The position numbers and the translations under genes are program-made. A stretch of DNA of 64,000 nt, taken from Papaver somniferum. Lineage: Eukaryota; Streptophyta; Magnoliopsida; Ranunculales; Papaveraceae. The stretch is taken from contig NC_039359.1 of NCBI RefSeq assembly GCF_003573695.1, forward strand, positions 187,448,813 through 187,512,812, written 5' to 3'. The notes under the pieces are model-generated. The model was not told where the DNA came from, searched no databases, and saw only the letters and a program-made list of their open reading frames with translations. Numbering within the stretch: position 1 is the first letter of the stretch; each line of letters begins with the position of its first letter. Positions 23,541 to 34,894 of the stretch are shown here, one piece after another.

Positions 23541-24755
23541 ATGGATACACTAATATCATCACCACAGCAAGGAGTATTATCTCGTCCAATACGCAATCGT
23601 GTTTTTCCACCTCGCTTACAAGACTATGTTTTAACCAGTGATAATGACGGAGATGAAGTATTGATAAATTTTGCACTTATTGGGGATTGTGATCCATTAA
23701 TATTTGATGAAGCTGTTCAAAATCAAGGATGGGTGAAATCTATGGATGATGAAATTCAATCAATTGAGAAGAATAATACATGGGAGCTTACTACACTTCC
23801 ACAAGGTAAAAAAGCAATTGGTGTAAAATGGGTTTACAAGACAAAGTATAGGCCTGATGGGGAGGTGGATCGTCTTAAAGCAAGGTTGGTAGTAAAAGGT
23901 TACAAACAAAAACCGGGAATTGATTATTTTGAAGTGTTTGCACCTGTAACTAGACTTGACACCTTCCGAATGATCATTGCTTTAGCGGCGCAATGTAAAT
24001 GGAGTATTTTTCAGATGGATGTGAAATCTGCTTTCTTGAATGGTGCTCTTGAGGAAGAGGTGTATGTGGAGAAACCTGCTGGGTACTCCGTGAAAGGTCA
24101 AGAAAACCAAGTATATAAGTTAAATAAATCTTTGTATGGATTGAAGCAAGCTCCTCGAGATTGATACACACGTATTGATAATTATTTTGTCGATAATGAC
24201 TTTAAGAAGTGTCCATATGAACATACTCTATATGTAAAAACTGATTATCAAGGTAATATGGTTATCGTTTGCATATATGTGGATGACCTTATTTTTACGG
24301 GAAATAATTCAAAGATGATTGAAGATTTCAGGGAGGCTATGATCAAAGAATTTGAAATGATGGATTTGGGATTAATGTCTTATTTTCTTGGTCTTGAGGT
24401 TTCACAAACAGTGGATGGAATTTTTGTATCGCAACAAAAATATGCAAAAGATGTCTTCGAACGCTTCAAAATGCATGGATGCAATCCAATTTTAACTCCA
24501 GTTGAAGATAAGTTTAAGCTTGTGAAGGATGGTACAGGTGAACTTGTTAATCCAACATATTTTAAACGTCTTGTTGGTAGCCTTCGATACTTGACCACTA
24601 CAAGGACGGACATAGTATATGGAGTTGGTATAATTAGTCGTTTCATGGAGTCTCCACGTCAATCTCATTTGCAAGCAGAAAAACGTATATTACGTTATGT
24701 CAGTGGCACGATTAATTATGGAATTTTCTATAGAACGTCTCAAAAATCAGATTGA
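23541..24755 (+). pseudogene. Copia reverse transcriptase, one internal stop
   Basis: A 207-codon frame (23,541-24,164) carries the N-terminal RT motifs WVYKTKYRPDGEVDRLKARL, the catalytic Asp region QMDVKSAFLNG and SLYGLKQAPRD. A TGA at about 24,162 replaces the usual Trp after it. The same frame then continues to 24,755 with the catalytic YVDDLIF (24,276) and YFLGLEV. The TGA is a single G-to-A change from TGG, consistent with methyl-cytosine deamination on the other strand. A frame change near 24,750 leads into RNase H. Confidence 0.92.
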
Positions 24756-25258
24756 TTGGTTACACCGATAGTGATTGGGCTGGCGATAACGAGACAAGGA
24801 AGAGCACTTCAGGTTATGCTTTTCATATGGTATCAGCCTTTTTCTCTTGGTCGTCGAAGAACCAACAAGTGGTTGCTTTGTCAACTGCAGAAGAGGAGTA
24901 TATAGTTGCAGCTTCTTGTGCTACTCATGCTATATGGCGAAGGTGAATGTTAAAGTGGCTTAACCATGAACAAGAAGTCCATACAAATATCATATGTGAC
25001 AACAAGTCTGCTATTGCACTTACAAAGAACATTGTTTTCCATGGAAGGAGCAAGCATATTGATATTAAGTATCACTATATCCGTGATTTAGTAAATGACG
25101 AGGAGATAGTCGTGGAATTCTGTTACAGTGGTGAACAAATTGCTGATATCTTCACGAAGCCGTTGAAGACTGAAACTTTTGTCAAGATGCGAGGGATGCT
25201 GGGAATGATTAGCTTGCGGAGTCTCGGTTCGAGGGAGGCTGTTAGAAAAGAAGTCTAA
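24752..25258 (+). pseudogene. Copia RNase H, one internal stop
   Basis: GYTDSDWAGDNETRKSTSGY (about 24,757-24,815) and STAEEEYIVAA give the catalytic D and E residues. A TGA at 24,944 interrupts, and then IICDNKSAIALTKN and the closing IADIFTKPLKTETF follow. The frame runs 18 bases into the 3' LTR (which starts at 25,240), which is common in copia elements. A purine-rich GGTTCGAGGGAGGC just before the LTR is the likely polypurine tract. Confidence 0.9.
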
Positions 25259-25547
25259 CCGAGACTATTCTAGACTGTTCTAGAACTGGAGTTTTAATAA
25301 GGGTACTGAACTATATTTGGGAGTTTGGTTTTACTTTAGAAGTTTGATTATTTAGGAAATTCTGTGTTCTAAGTTTGGTAGAATTATGTTAGGAAACTAC
25401 TGTCAGTAGAATCAGTATTTAAAGAGTCTTAGGCTCTGCGTTTTTGTTTCGTGAGGAACTCTCGGTTAGTTTGAATTCTTTCTTGGTTTGCTATTGTTCT
25501 TTTCAGCAAGTGTGTTTTGATTTCAATAATATAATATAGTTTCTACA
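25240..25547 (+). repeat. Copia 3' LTR
   Basis: TGTTAG...TCTACA, 308 bp. It is followed by GACTT, the TSD partner of GTCTT at 20,901-20,905 with one mismatch. Confidence 0.92.
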
Positions 25548-25835
25548 GACTTGTGTTTTGCCATCAATTTTGCATGGTCAGCCTAGCGGTCCTAGCTAGC
25601 TCATACAAAAACACGTTTGGGTCTTATTCATGGGTCCCCGATGGCCCAATGGTGTAGACTGTGAGGGTTACATAGAAACGTGAATTCGCAACCAACTATA
25701 ATGGGTTCCGATAGTACACATGTTACCGGACAAGTTGATGCTAAATCTATCATATTCGTCGAACATTTCCCCAAATTTCACCACAATTACTTTCATTATC
25801 AGAGACTTTAGGGGTTTTGAATATGATAATGTATA

Positions 25836-26040
25836 ACCACCGGGGGTTAGCCCAGTTGGTCAGGAACCTGACTCTCAAATAGGAGGTCAGCATTTCGAAT
25901 CTCCGCTCAAGTGTAAATTATACTAACTTTAACATGAGTTTAAGAGGGACGAGTTTGCTCAGTGGGGGATAAACCGGTGGCTACGCTGTCAGTGTGTTTG
26001 GTTTGTATAGTTTAGGCTCAACGGAGAATCTGACGATGTT
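25836..26040 (+). mobile_element. tRNA-derived SINE
   Basis: A perfect RNA polymerase III A box (TAGCCCAGTTG, 25,848-25,858) and a near-perfect B box (ATTTCGAATCT, 25,892-25,902, one mismatch to RGTTCRANNYY) lie 33 bases apart, as in tRNA-derived plant SINEs. The segment between them cannot fold into a tRNA anticodon arm that I can recognise, so it is not a tRNA gene. The 3' border is uncertain and no TSD was fixed. Confidence 0.6.
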
Positions 26041-26129
26041 TAAACGGAAAATAGGTCATTTGTCCAAATATATTTAAAACATGGTTCAAATGGACGATTA
26101 AAAATTAGTATGGGTGAAATGGACACCAA

Positions 26130-26280
26130 AAATAGCAAGAATGAAACTGGATTCATCCAGGCTTAAACTTAAAAAAGAACGAGGATGAAACTGGATGCAT
26201 CCTAATGTAAATTAAAAATAGAAAAAAAAAGTATTTCAAAATGGGTAGGATGAAACTGTTTATATCCTGACTATTTTTAC
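26130..26280 (+). repeat. Three spaced copies of a GGATGAAACTGGATGCATCC-like word
   Basis: GAATGAAACTGGATTCATCC, GGATGAAACTGGATGCATCC and GGATGAAACTGTTTATATCC occur at about 26,138, 26,184 and 26,248. Each is partly self-complementary (GGAT...ATCC). The origin is not recognised. Confidence 0.45.
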
Positions 26281-26624
26281 ATTCTTGTCCATTTAAATAG
26301 TATCAAATTTTACATATCTTTTTCACCCAGAAATTGTTGATTTTGGTCTTTTAACCAATTTCGTGATGTTTAAAAAGGTGATTTTTGTTCATACCATGTA
26401 CACTGCTTTTCAATACATCAAACACTTACCTTAAATATCATTCATCTATTAGTAGTTATCATCCATCAAAGCAACATAAAATTGTAGAAATTATGTGTGC
26501 ATATATTAGATGACCGCTGTCACGGTGGGACGGCCGACCGAAGAAATCGGTGCGAAAGTATCATTTTTTCGGACAAGGGATGAAAGTATCATTTTCCTGA
26601 CACGGGGTGAAAGTATCAATTTTC

Positions 26625-26905
26625 CTGAAACGGAAAATTAGTCGATGCATAAACCAAAATGCGGCTGCATAATGTGTTATGCATCCTTTGTGGTGGTTTC
26701 CATAATGGCTATGCATTTAATTTTCAAAAATTGTGACTAAACTGAAAGTCACTTTTCTTGAAACGGAGAGAGTACATCGTTTTATTAGTTGACGGAAAAT
26801 AAGTCGATGCATAAAACAAAATATGGCTGCATAAAGTATTATGACTCTTTGTGGTGGTTTGCATAATGGATATACATTTAACTTTTGAAAATTATGCCTA
26901 AAATG
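26625..26905 (+). repeat. Imperfect tandem duplication, ~165 bp unit, with Stowaway-like end
   Basis: The block containing AGTCGATGCATAAA, GGCTGCATAA and TTTGTGGTGGTTT occurs at about 26,630-26,735 and again at 26,793-26,900. Between them lies CTTGAAACGGAGAGAGTAC (26,758-26,776), which resembles a Stowaway MITE end. The unit may be a duplicated MITE. Confidence 0.5.
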
Positions 26906-28229
26906 ATAAAGGCCTCCAAATTTTTGGTAAAAACTCTAAATTTGATATTATTGTTTGTACTCATTGCGTAGATTTTTTTAAAACCATTCCAACGAGATAA
27001 AATTAGTAAATTCCAATGTACGTATTTTTAGATACGTTATATTAAAGTTTGGTTGCCAATTGTACTCCTGAAAAAAATAGGATACATAGTAATTGGAATA
27101 AAAGGGAGGGACAATTTGGAAATTTTCAGAGTATGACACCAAACCACCCAGATCCAATCCTTTTGTGTCAAATTGGAAAAAATGTCATGTCACACATCAA
27201 CACAAAGTCATCACATATATAGAATCGTCCCTCGCTTCGCTCGGTCGGCCTAATAAAAATTCATTAAAGTATTGTATCAAATACCTTAACTGCATACTAT
27301 TTTTGAAATCTATCAAATATTCTTCTTTTTTGATTATCAAACCACATGTATTTCATTCCATAAAAGAAACGTTTACATGATGGTTTTCAAGACAGATAAG
27401 TACATCAAAAACAATAAAATAATTACAAGTAAGATGCAACGCGCAAATAAATCGCGAAGAGAAAGAGCGATCTACAACAAAGAAAACACCCAATTCTTGT
27501 ACATAGAGACTGGAGAAGGAATGATATTCAAAATTATAATTCGACCATTTTGATTTGTTTTCTTCTTTGAAAAGAGATGCTCCTGTGAGAAGGAGTAATT
27601 TTCCCAAAAAATCTTCATGTGTAGCGAATAACCCGGAAAATCGAGATCTATTTTTTTTAATGAAAACTTGATCTTGGAAGCGTTAAATCGCCGATGTACT
27701 TGTATCTCGATAGCGAATCATGAACAAATCTAAGGAAAGAAACACTATGAAAGTGTAAATAGAATCTCCATAATAGCGAAAAATAAATTCGCCCTAATAG
27801 CGAAGAGAAAATCGCTCTAATAGAGAAGAAATTTATCATAGTCGACTTCTAATCACGATTAACTACAAAAGCAAAAAATCTTTGCTCTGACTCGGTCCGG
27901 CCCCTAAAGGGCCAGATCTGAGTAAAGAAGAAAAAAGGTGAAGAGGTGTTTTCTAAGGTTTTGAGAGGAAGGAGAGAGAAGAAGGAGAAAAGAAATCAAA
28001 TATTCTTCTAGTCTATTACTTGAGTAGGTTGGCTCCACCATTAACAACTTCGTAATCGAAGTTCCTAATGAATCATCGATAACCATTTGATGAAGTTATA
28101 AGTCTCGAAAGTATTATATTAGACCAAATGACTCTATATATTGATGTTATTTTCACGTATAAAATGTTAATTTTAATTTATATATTTTTGCAATTGAGAC
28201 ATAGTAAGGGCACAACAATGTAGTTGTAA
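26906..28229. other. Intergenic, nothing recognised
   Basis: AT-rich sequence with many AGCGAA/TCGCTA words between about 27,430 and 27,830. No gene, element border or family motif could be supported. The short minus-strand open stretches (27,353-28,086) look like chance. Confidence 0.5.
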
Positions 28230-29991
28230 TGAAATGACAAGGGAACCAAGTACACCATAAATTTTTTGTATCAACCTACTAAAGACACACCTTGTGTAAT
28301 CGATCTTACAAAAACAACAACTACCAAAGATTACTTCGACAAGATATACTTGGTAAATAGCTTAAGTCGTGACCGAACCGATCAATGGGATTGTATCAAG
28401 TTTGATTAACGTATAAGAACATTTACTCTAATTATAAAGATAAGCAGTATAACGCCAAAGCAAGTAAATCACATGATACTCAAGATTTTGTTAACGAGGG
28501 AAACTGCAAGGCGGAAAAATACCTGGACCTAGTCCAGCTCTGAATACTTTCATAATTAAGCCGTTATACAAATTGACTACCGTAACTTCGTATAATTGAG
28601 ACCAAATAAACTACCCATAGTTACTCGGTTCTTCGTGTGCCTACAACCAATCTGGTCTATGCATGTGAATCCCAAGATAGGGTCCACTATTTCAAATTGC
28701 TTCACCTGCCCGTGAATACTTTTGCTACCTGAACTCCTTTGGATCGTAACCCGAAATAGTAAAAGGACCAACATGTTTCAATAACCACCTCACTAGGTAT
28801 CTTCTAAACCTGGGAAGGTCAAATATATAATTGAGCATAAAGGATCTTCCATTAATCAATATAAACTCCTTTGGTTAAAATATCAATACCAAGATAAATA
28901 TTATGAAAATAATATTTCTCAGCAAGCTCTAGTCAAGCAATTCTACGTGGAAAAATCATTAAATAGTTTACTTGATTTTTTCCACATGTCTGATGTTTAT
29001 AAAATAAGCTGCATGTTGTATCCCAGATAACCAAGTGTGCAATAAGTATCGCAAAGATCAGAATACCAAAAAGAAAAGTCTTATAATCTTCAATCTTCAA
29101 AGTAGCACATGCACAAACAACTTGATTCCTACTAATGATTGATCGCAAATAGAACGAAGTTTGTTAACGTTGGATGATCACTAGTCATATCTATAGATCT
29201 CCAATCAAATAGATTTAAAATAGTCAATCCGGCGTTATACAAAAGAGAAAGACCATATAATAAACAAGTTTGCTCTATTAAGGATAACTACACCATTAGT
29301 CAATCAAATCAATAATCGAAAACTAAAATAATGGTACGATTTAGTTTCTTACCAATGATACTACTAAAATCTTCTTGATCCCAAAGAAGACTTTAAACGA
29401 ATTCCACATAAGAAATTTCACCTAATTAGATTACTCTCCTGTATCAACGAGTGGTCTTCTCACATAAATGGTTATGCAACGTGTCACAGAATGACTTTGT
29501 AAGAATACAAGCTCAACTATTCATAGTGTTATGAACAAGGATTGTTCCGAAAAAAAGGAATTACCAAGTCCGAAAACCCTTAAGATATGTAATAAATGTA
29601 TATTTTCGGTATTGAAAAATTCCAGTTGTAATCCAACTCATATACCACAACTACTCTTAGTTGATAATTAATATTATCTAGCATATACACATATATTTTA
29701 CTAATATATCAATAAGAGAATGCAATCTTCTGGGATACGGAAAACATTTAAATCTGAATATCTAAAACATATTAGAATATTCCGGTTTCGGGATTTCTCC
29801 CTGAACATAAAGTAATAAGAGTTTAATACATGTTCAAATCACTATACCGACACTATGTGAACATTCCAAGTTCAATACATATACATATCGATGTTTGTTC
29901 GAACCAGAAAGTCACCAAACATATAGAAAATGCAAATACAAATTAAACTCTATACAAGATCGGTCAGGGATCGGTCCTGCATCCGGGATAT
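28230..29991 (-). mobile_element. LTR copy B, part 1 (same family as solo LTR A)
   Basis: On the minus strand the 3' end reads GTGTACTTGGTTCCC...CATTTCA, matching the end of copy A (GTGTATTTGGGTACCC...CTATTCA). Internal segments such as ACGGCTTAATT...TATTCA and TTAACAAAATCTTG also match copy A. The left border TGAAATGACAAGGG is at 28,230. The sequence is interrupted at 29,991 by an Athila-type element and resumes at 34,784. Confidence 0.7.
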
Positions 29992-31822
29992 TGGTAGGTT
30001 GGGAAACCTACAATAAAATACTGCAAGTGCAGAGTGTCTAACTAGTAGAACAATTGCAAGTACAGGTCGTTCCCACGAGGAGTGTGAAAGACTCTACCAA
30101 CTAATACCAAAACTAAATAATCAAATAGATGATGTTTTAACGGTTTTCAGAAATTCGGAACAAAATGAAATAAAAAATAATCGCAATAATAAACAAAGTA
30201 GGAGTGGGTTATTAGGGTCTTCGATTTCCACCAATTAAATCATATAAAACTCTACTAATCTCTATTTATTACTTAAGGCAATTTCGAAATAAATCTCATG
30301 TCTCGGAAGATGGTATATTAAATCCTAAAATACAGTTTCTCCGTTGTAATTTCCTTCGCTTCATAGGTAGTGATTCTAAAGCATTACATATCAATCCTAA
30401 AGCATACCACGTCAAAGGACTTAACCCAAGCACGAAATATCAATTGAAAAGTATAAATAATAAAGAAAATCACATTAACTATTAAATGTCAAGCCATATT
30501 TGAAGAGAAATCACTAGTCAATGAATTATTATTAGAAATATCATCATAGAGTTTATAAAATTAAATTGGCTTCCATCTAAACCCTAACATGGATCTAGCT
30601 AGACATGGCTTTCTCAAAAGACATAAACAAATTAAAATCAAAAACTCTAGCTAAGCGAAAATGGAATTGAAGAAATGAAACTTCAAACCCTAGTCTTCTC
30701 TTCCGGTTGCGGCTGTGTAGCCGTCTCCTCGGTAGCCTGGTTGACTTCCTCCCATTTTCATTTTTAAACAACACATAAATATAGCCCATAGATGAATTCA
30801 CGTCGTCGCCACATCACCTCCCAATAGAAGTCTGCTACATGTCATGAAATACAATCCTAATAATATTGTGCAGCGTGTCATAATATGATGAAACATTGTA
30901 AAGTATCAGCGAATCTCCACTTTCCATAGTATATGAAACCACCAAGGAAATGAATTAATTTCATTTAAAAAGCATGATATTTTCTTGCATGTGCTGGGGC
31001 CACCTTAACTGTATTTGCACAAATGATGTCATTTGGTCTCAAACATTCCTTCAGATTCTTTATATATATATATATATAGCAATAGAACTTATGTAAGGAC
31101 AAGATATGTTAATCTTTCCTTTTTCTTCATTTGCACGTGGTCATGGAGGTGATATTCTTCCATTCTTATGCTAACAATAATAAAGTCACTCTTGACCAAT
31201 CTTAGGTGACATTAGTGTGTTGAGGTCGACTCGCTTCACCATGCATTAATTGAAGAGCAAATTAAAACTTGTCTTCCCATTATGACCTCGGCTATGAAAT
31301 AATTCTATGCTGCTGATATATATGGAGATACCAGACCAACATAATAAGTGCTGCTGATATATAGAAATACCAGGCCACCATAATAAGTGCTGCTGATATA
31401 TAGAAATACCAGGCCAGTATAATAAGTGCTACTAATATATAGAAATACCAGGCCAACATATTTGATCATTGTGGTTTTTGATACATGGAAATACCAGGCC
31501 AGCCCCATTTCATCATTGTGGTTGCTGATACATGGAAATACCAGGCCAACCACGTTTCATCATTGTGATTGATGATATATGGAAATACCAGGCCAACCAC
31601 ATTTCATCATTGTGGTTGCTGATATATGGAAATACCAGGCCAACCACATTTTGCAATTTTCGTCGCAAACACCATTAAGTCTCACATTTTGCTGTTTATT
31701 CGCTGGATGATCGAATTCACTTGTACTTTCTACAAAAGCACTAAAATAGTATTAGCAACTAAAATATTGTATCCTACCTAATATAAATATGGGTATAAAA
31801 TGTAGCATTTACATGCTTATCA
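29992..31822 (-). repeat. 3' LTR of non-autonomous Athila-type element
   Basis: On the minus strand it begins TGATAAGCATG and ends GGTTTCCCAACCTACCA. It aligns along its whole length with 32,965-34,783 at roughly 95-97% by eye. A TATATATATATATA run lies near 31,063. Confidence 0.9.
31310..31655 (-). repeat. Minisatellite in LTR, 39-bp then 46-bp units
   Basis: The core GAAATACCAGGCCA recurs about eight times. The first spacings are 39 bases (with AATAAGTGCTGCTGATATAT) and the later ones 46 bases (with CATCATTGTGGTTGCTGAT). Both LTRs carry the array (see 34,289), so it is part of the family LTR and not a later expansion. Confidence 0.85.
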
Positions 31823-31836
31823 ACACCCCCAAACTT
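31823..31836 (-). other. Polypurine tract of non-autonomous Athila-type element
   Basis: On the minus strand AAGTTTGGGGGTGT directly precedes the 3' LTR (TGATAAGC). A second purine-rich site with an adjoining ACATTGAAGACAATGT palindrome lies at about 31,930-31,962. Confidence 0.75.
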
Positions 31837-32386
31837 ATATTTTGCTAGTCCTTAAGCAAAACAGAGATATTATGCAATAGATTTATTTTTTTTTCTTTTA
31901 AAGAAAAATCCTAACAAAAGCGCCACTCCCACACACTTAAACATTACATTGTCTTCAATGTAATTGAGTCATCCAACGTAGAAATTAAGGTGGAAAATTC
32001 TAAATTACATATGCAAAATCTAAAGAACTAAAAATAAAAGATAGAGTGCAGGGAACAAATCTGATGGGTTGACTCCCATGAAGCGAAATGTATTTGTTTT
32101 CCGACTTTCCAGTAGCACGTTCTCAAACAATGTGGGGTTGGTACCCCAAGGTAAGCTGCGAATTATATATATAAAGCCTATAGAGTTGGGGATCAACCCA
32201 ACTAATCTAATTAGTTGAAAACATGAACCTACAGTAAGAAAGATTAATACCCAGAGAGATAAAACTGAATTCAATCTTATTTAAAGCATAATTCGAACCT
32301 TGAATATGAAGTAAATCAGGTTTGCATATGATTACTAAATATTGTCTAAAGAATTGAACAGTTATTTTACTCCCTAAATCTGGTTC

Positions 32387-32827
32387 TCAGTCAGCGGAAA
32401 TAACTTCCACGACTGATATTTTTTCAAATTCACTCGCTGAACAAAGCCTCAATGGAGCAATAATATCACGACTCTTAGACCCATCATCATCTAAAACGGT
32501 TTCATTATGAATATCATCAAGACGAAAAAATTCAGAACTTAATGGCTTATGGGTCAAGGTATGAGCATTCTCGACTGATTGAACTAGGCGAGATTCGGAC
32601 AGAACTAGAGGTTCTAGTTTGGGCTTCCATTTATTAGTGTCTAGCAGTGGTGTGGAGTCTAATAAGGCATTGACTTCACAAATAACACTATCATCATAAA
32701 AATCATATCCAAAATGAGCTAAGCAAACCTCTAATGGATCTTCCAAGTGGCTCTTGTAAATGTTTTGCGAGTGCATACTTTCTTTTCGCCCGCACTTCAA
32801 ACTAAAGTACCTAAAAAAATCAAACAA
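32387..32827 (-). CDS. 146-codon frame: Athila protease-RT linker fragment
   Basis: The only long frame in the element interior. Residues from about 29 onward, SHLEDPLEVCLAHFG, then DDSVICEVNALLDSTPLLDT, then WKPKLEPLVLSES, align with 43,673-44,140 of the Athila element (LLEDPLEKCLADFG, NEVNALLDSTPLIDT, WKLKFEPLPISES). That segment of Athila pol lies between protease and RT and has no known catalytic role. The first 28 residues and the last 50 have no match that I can see. It has no stops, but whether it is translated is unknown; it may be open only because the deletion is recent. Confidence 0.5.
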   Translation of the reverse strand: MFDFFRYFSLKCGRKESMHSQNIYKSHLEDPLEVCLAHFGYDFYDDSVICEVNALLDSTPLLDTNKWKPKLEPLVLSESRLVQSVENAHTLTHKPLSSEFFRLDDIHNETVLDDDGSKSRDIIAPLRLCSASEFEKISVVEVISAD

Positions 32828-32940
32828 ACTGCGTAAAAAGAACTAAAGAAATCTAAAAGAAAAATAAAAATAAATTATGTAAAAAAAATTAAAAATAAAC
32901 TATATACGCTGATATCAACTAGTGAGTATTTTGCTACCAC

Positions 32941-32958
32941 TCCCCGGCAGCGGCGCCA
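32941..32958 (-). other. Primer-binding site (tRNA-Asp type)
   Basis: On the minus strand TGGCGCCGCTGCCGGGGA starts six bases after the 5' LTR. This is the primer site typical of Athila elements, complementary to the 3' end of tRNA-Asp. It fixes the minus orientation. Confidence 0.85.
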
Positions 32959-32964
32959 AAAACT

Positions 32965-34783
32965 TGGTAGGCTGGGAAACCTACAATAAAATACTGCACA
33001 GTGTCTAACTAGTAGAACAATGACAAGTACAGGTCGTTCCTACGAGGAGTGTGAAATACTCTACCAACTAATACCAAAACTAAATAATCAAATAGATGAT
33101 GTTTTAACAGTTTTCAGAAATTCGGAACAAAATGAAATAACAAATAATGGCAATTATAAACAAAGTAGGAGTGGGTTATTAGCGTCTTGGTATTAAATTC
33201 GATTTCCACCAATTCAATCACATAAAACTCTACTAATCTCTATTTATTACTCAAGGCAATTTTGAAATCAATCTTATGTCTCGGAAGATGGTATATTGAA
33301 TTCTAAAATACAGTTTCTCCGTTGTAATTTCCTTCGCTTCATAGGTAGTGATTCTAAAGTATTACATATCAATCCGAAAGCATACCACGTCAAAGGACTT
33401 AACCCAAGCATGAAATGTCAATTGAAAAACATAAATAATCAATAAAATCACATGAACCATTAAATGCCAAGCCATATTTGAAGAGAAATCACTAGTCAAT
33501 GAATTATTATTAGAAATATCATCATAGAGTTTATAAAATTAAATTGGCTTCCATATAAACCCTAACATGACTCTATCTAGACATGGCTTTCTCAAAAGCC
33601 ATAAACAAATTAAAATCAAAAATTCTAGCTAAGCGAAAATGGAATTGAAGAAATGAAACTTCAAACCCTAGTCTTCTCTTTCGGTTGCGGATGTGTAGCC
33701 GTCTCCTCTGTAGCCTGATCGGATTCCTCCCATTTTCATTTTGAAACAACACATAAATATAGCCCACAAATGAATTCACGTCGTCGCCACATCACCTCCC
33801 AATAGAATTCTGCTACATGTCATGAAATACAATCCACCCAATAATATTGTGCCGCGTGGCATAATATGAAGAAACATTGTAAAGTATCAGCGAATATCCA
33901 CTTTCCATAGTATATGAAACCACCAAGGAAATTGATTAATTTCATTTAAAAAGCATGATATTTTCTTGCATGTGCTGGGGCCGCCTTAACTGTATTTGCA
34001 CAAATGATGTCATTTGGTCTCAAACATTCCTTCAGATTCTTTATATATATATATATAGCAAGAGAACTTATGTAAGGACAAGATATGTTAATCTTTCCTT
34101 TTTCTTCATTTGCACGTGGTCATGGAGGTGATATTCTTCCATTCTTATGCTAACAATAATAAAATCACTCTTGACCAATCTTAGGTGACATTAGTGTGCT
34201 GAGGTCGACTCGCTTCACCATGCATTAATTGAAGAGCAAATTAAAACTTGTCTTCCCATTGTGACCTCGGCTATGAAATAATTCTATGCTGCTGATATAT
34301 ATGGAGATACCAGGCCAACATAATAAGTGCTGCTGATATATAGAAATACCAGGCCACCATAATAAGTGCTGCTGATATATAGAAATACCAGGCCAGTATA
34401 ATAAGTGCTGCTAATATATAGAAATACCAGGCCAACATATTTGATCATTGTGGTTGTTGATTCATGGAAATACCAGGCCAGCCCCATTTCATCATTGTGG
34501 TTGCTGATACATGGAAATACCAGGCCAACCACGTTTCATCATTGTGATTGTTGATATATGGAAATACCAGGCCAACCACATTTCATCATTATGGTTGCTG
34601 ATATATGGAAATACCAGGCCAACCACATTTTGCTATTTTCGTCGCAAACACCATTAAGTCTCACATTTTGCTGTTTATTCGCTGGATGATCGAATTCACT
34701 TGTACTTTCTACAAAAACACTAAAATATTGTATCCTAGCTAATATAAATATGGGTATAAAATATAGCATTTACATGCTTATCA
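32965..34783 (-). repeat. 5' LTR of non-autonomous Athila-type element
   Basis: Ends (minus strand) TGATAAGC and CCTACCA, 1,819 bp. It lacks the GCAAGTGCAGAG-type stretch present at 30,023-30,033 in the other LTR. It also carries a four-base insertion (CACC-type) near 33,835. Confidence 0.9.
34289..34634 (-). repeat. Minisatellite in LTR (second copy), 39/46-bp units
   Basis: Matches the array at 31,310-31,655 unit for unit. No copy-number difference was seen between the two LTRs. Confidence 0.85.
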
Positions 34784-34894
34784 GATATGTCATGGGATTG
34801 GTCCTTACCAGGGGTCTGTACTGAACTCTCTTTTAACTACTAAACGATATTTCACAAGTATGTTTTCGTATATTATGAATATGATATATTTTCA
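34784..34894 (-). mobile_element. LTR copy B, part 2 (after the insertion)
   Basis: Starts with the TSD copy GATAT and continues copy B for about 110 bases. It aligns loosely with copy C near 36,700-36,800 (TTTAACTA...AAACGATATTTCACAAGT). It stops at 34,894, where copy C begins, so B lacks its 5' part (the GTTGAACCC end). Confidence 0.6.

Larger units (their letters stand above)
20906..25547 (+). mobile_element. Ty1/copia retrotransposon, nearly full length, decayed
   Basis: Two 308-bp LTRs (20,906-21,213 and 25,240-25,547) start TGTTAGAAAAG and end in CA. By eye they differ at about 13 positions, roughly 96% identity. Flanks GTCTT and GACTT form a TSD with one mismatch. The order gag, protease, integrase, RT, RNase H defines Ty1/copia. 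All domains are recognisable, but at least eight in-frame stops and several frameshifts prevent a full polyprotein. Confidence 0.95.
29992..34783 (-). mobile_element. Non-autonomous Athila-type Ty3/gypsy element (4.8 kb)
   Basis: LTRs of 1,831 and 1,819 bp bound an interior of only 1,142 bp. A perfect 5-bp TSD, GATAT, lies at 29,987-29,991 and 34,784-34,788. On the minus strand the order is 5' LTR (32,965-34,783), a tRNA-Asp-type primer site, a short frame, a polypurine tract, and 3' LTR (29,992-31,822). Gag, RT and integrase are missing. The single frame (32,387-32,827) matches the protease-RT linker of the Athila element at 43,673, so it is a deletion derivative of such an element. It would need proteins from an autonomous relative to move. 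Confidence 0.9.

Noticed and set aside
25836..26040. tRNA gene
   Set aside because: A and B boxes are present, but no cloverleaf with anticodon arm could be recognised and the sequence continues as a SINE body.
31305..31553. 82-codon minus-strand frame with repeated GLVFLYISSTYY
   Set aside because: It is the translation of the LTR minisatellite; the 39-base unit is a multiple of three, so the frame stays open by chance. The same holds for 34,284-34,532.
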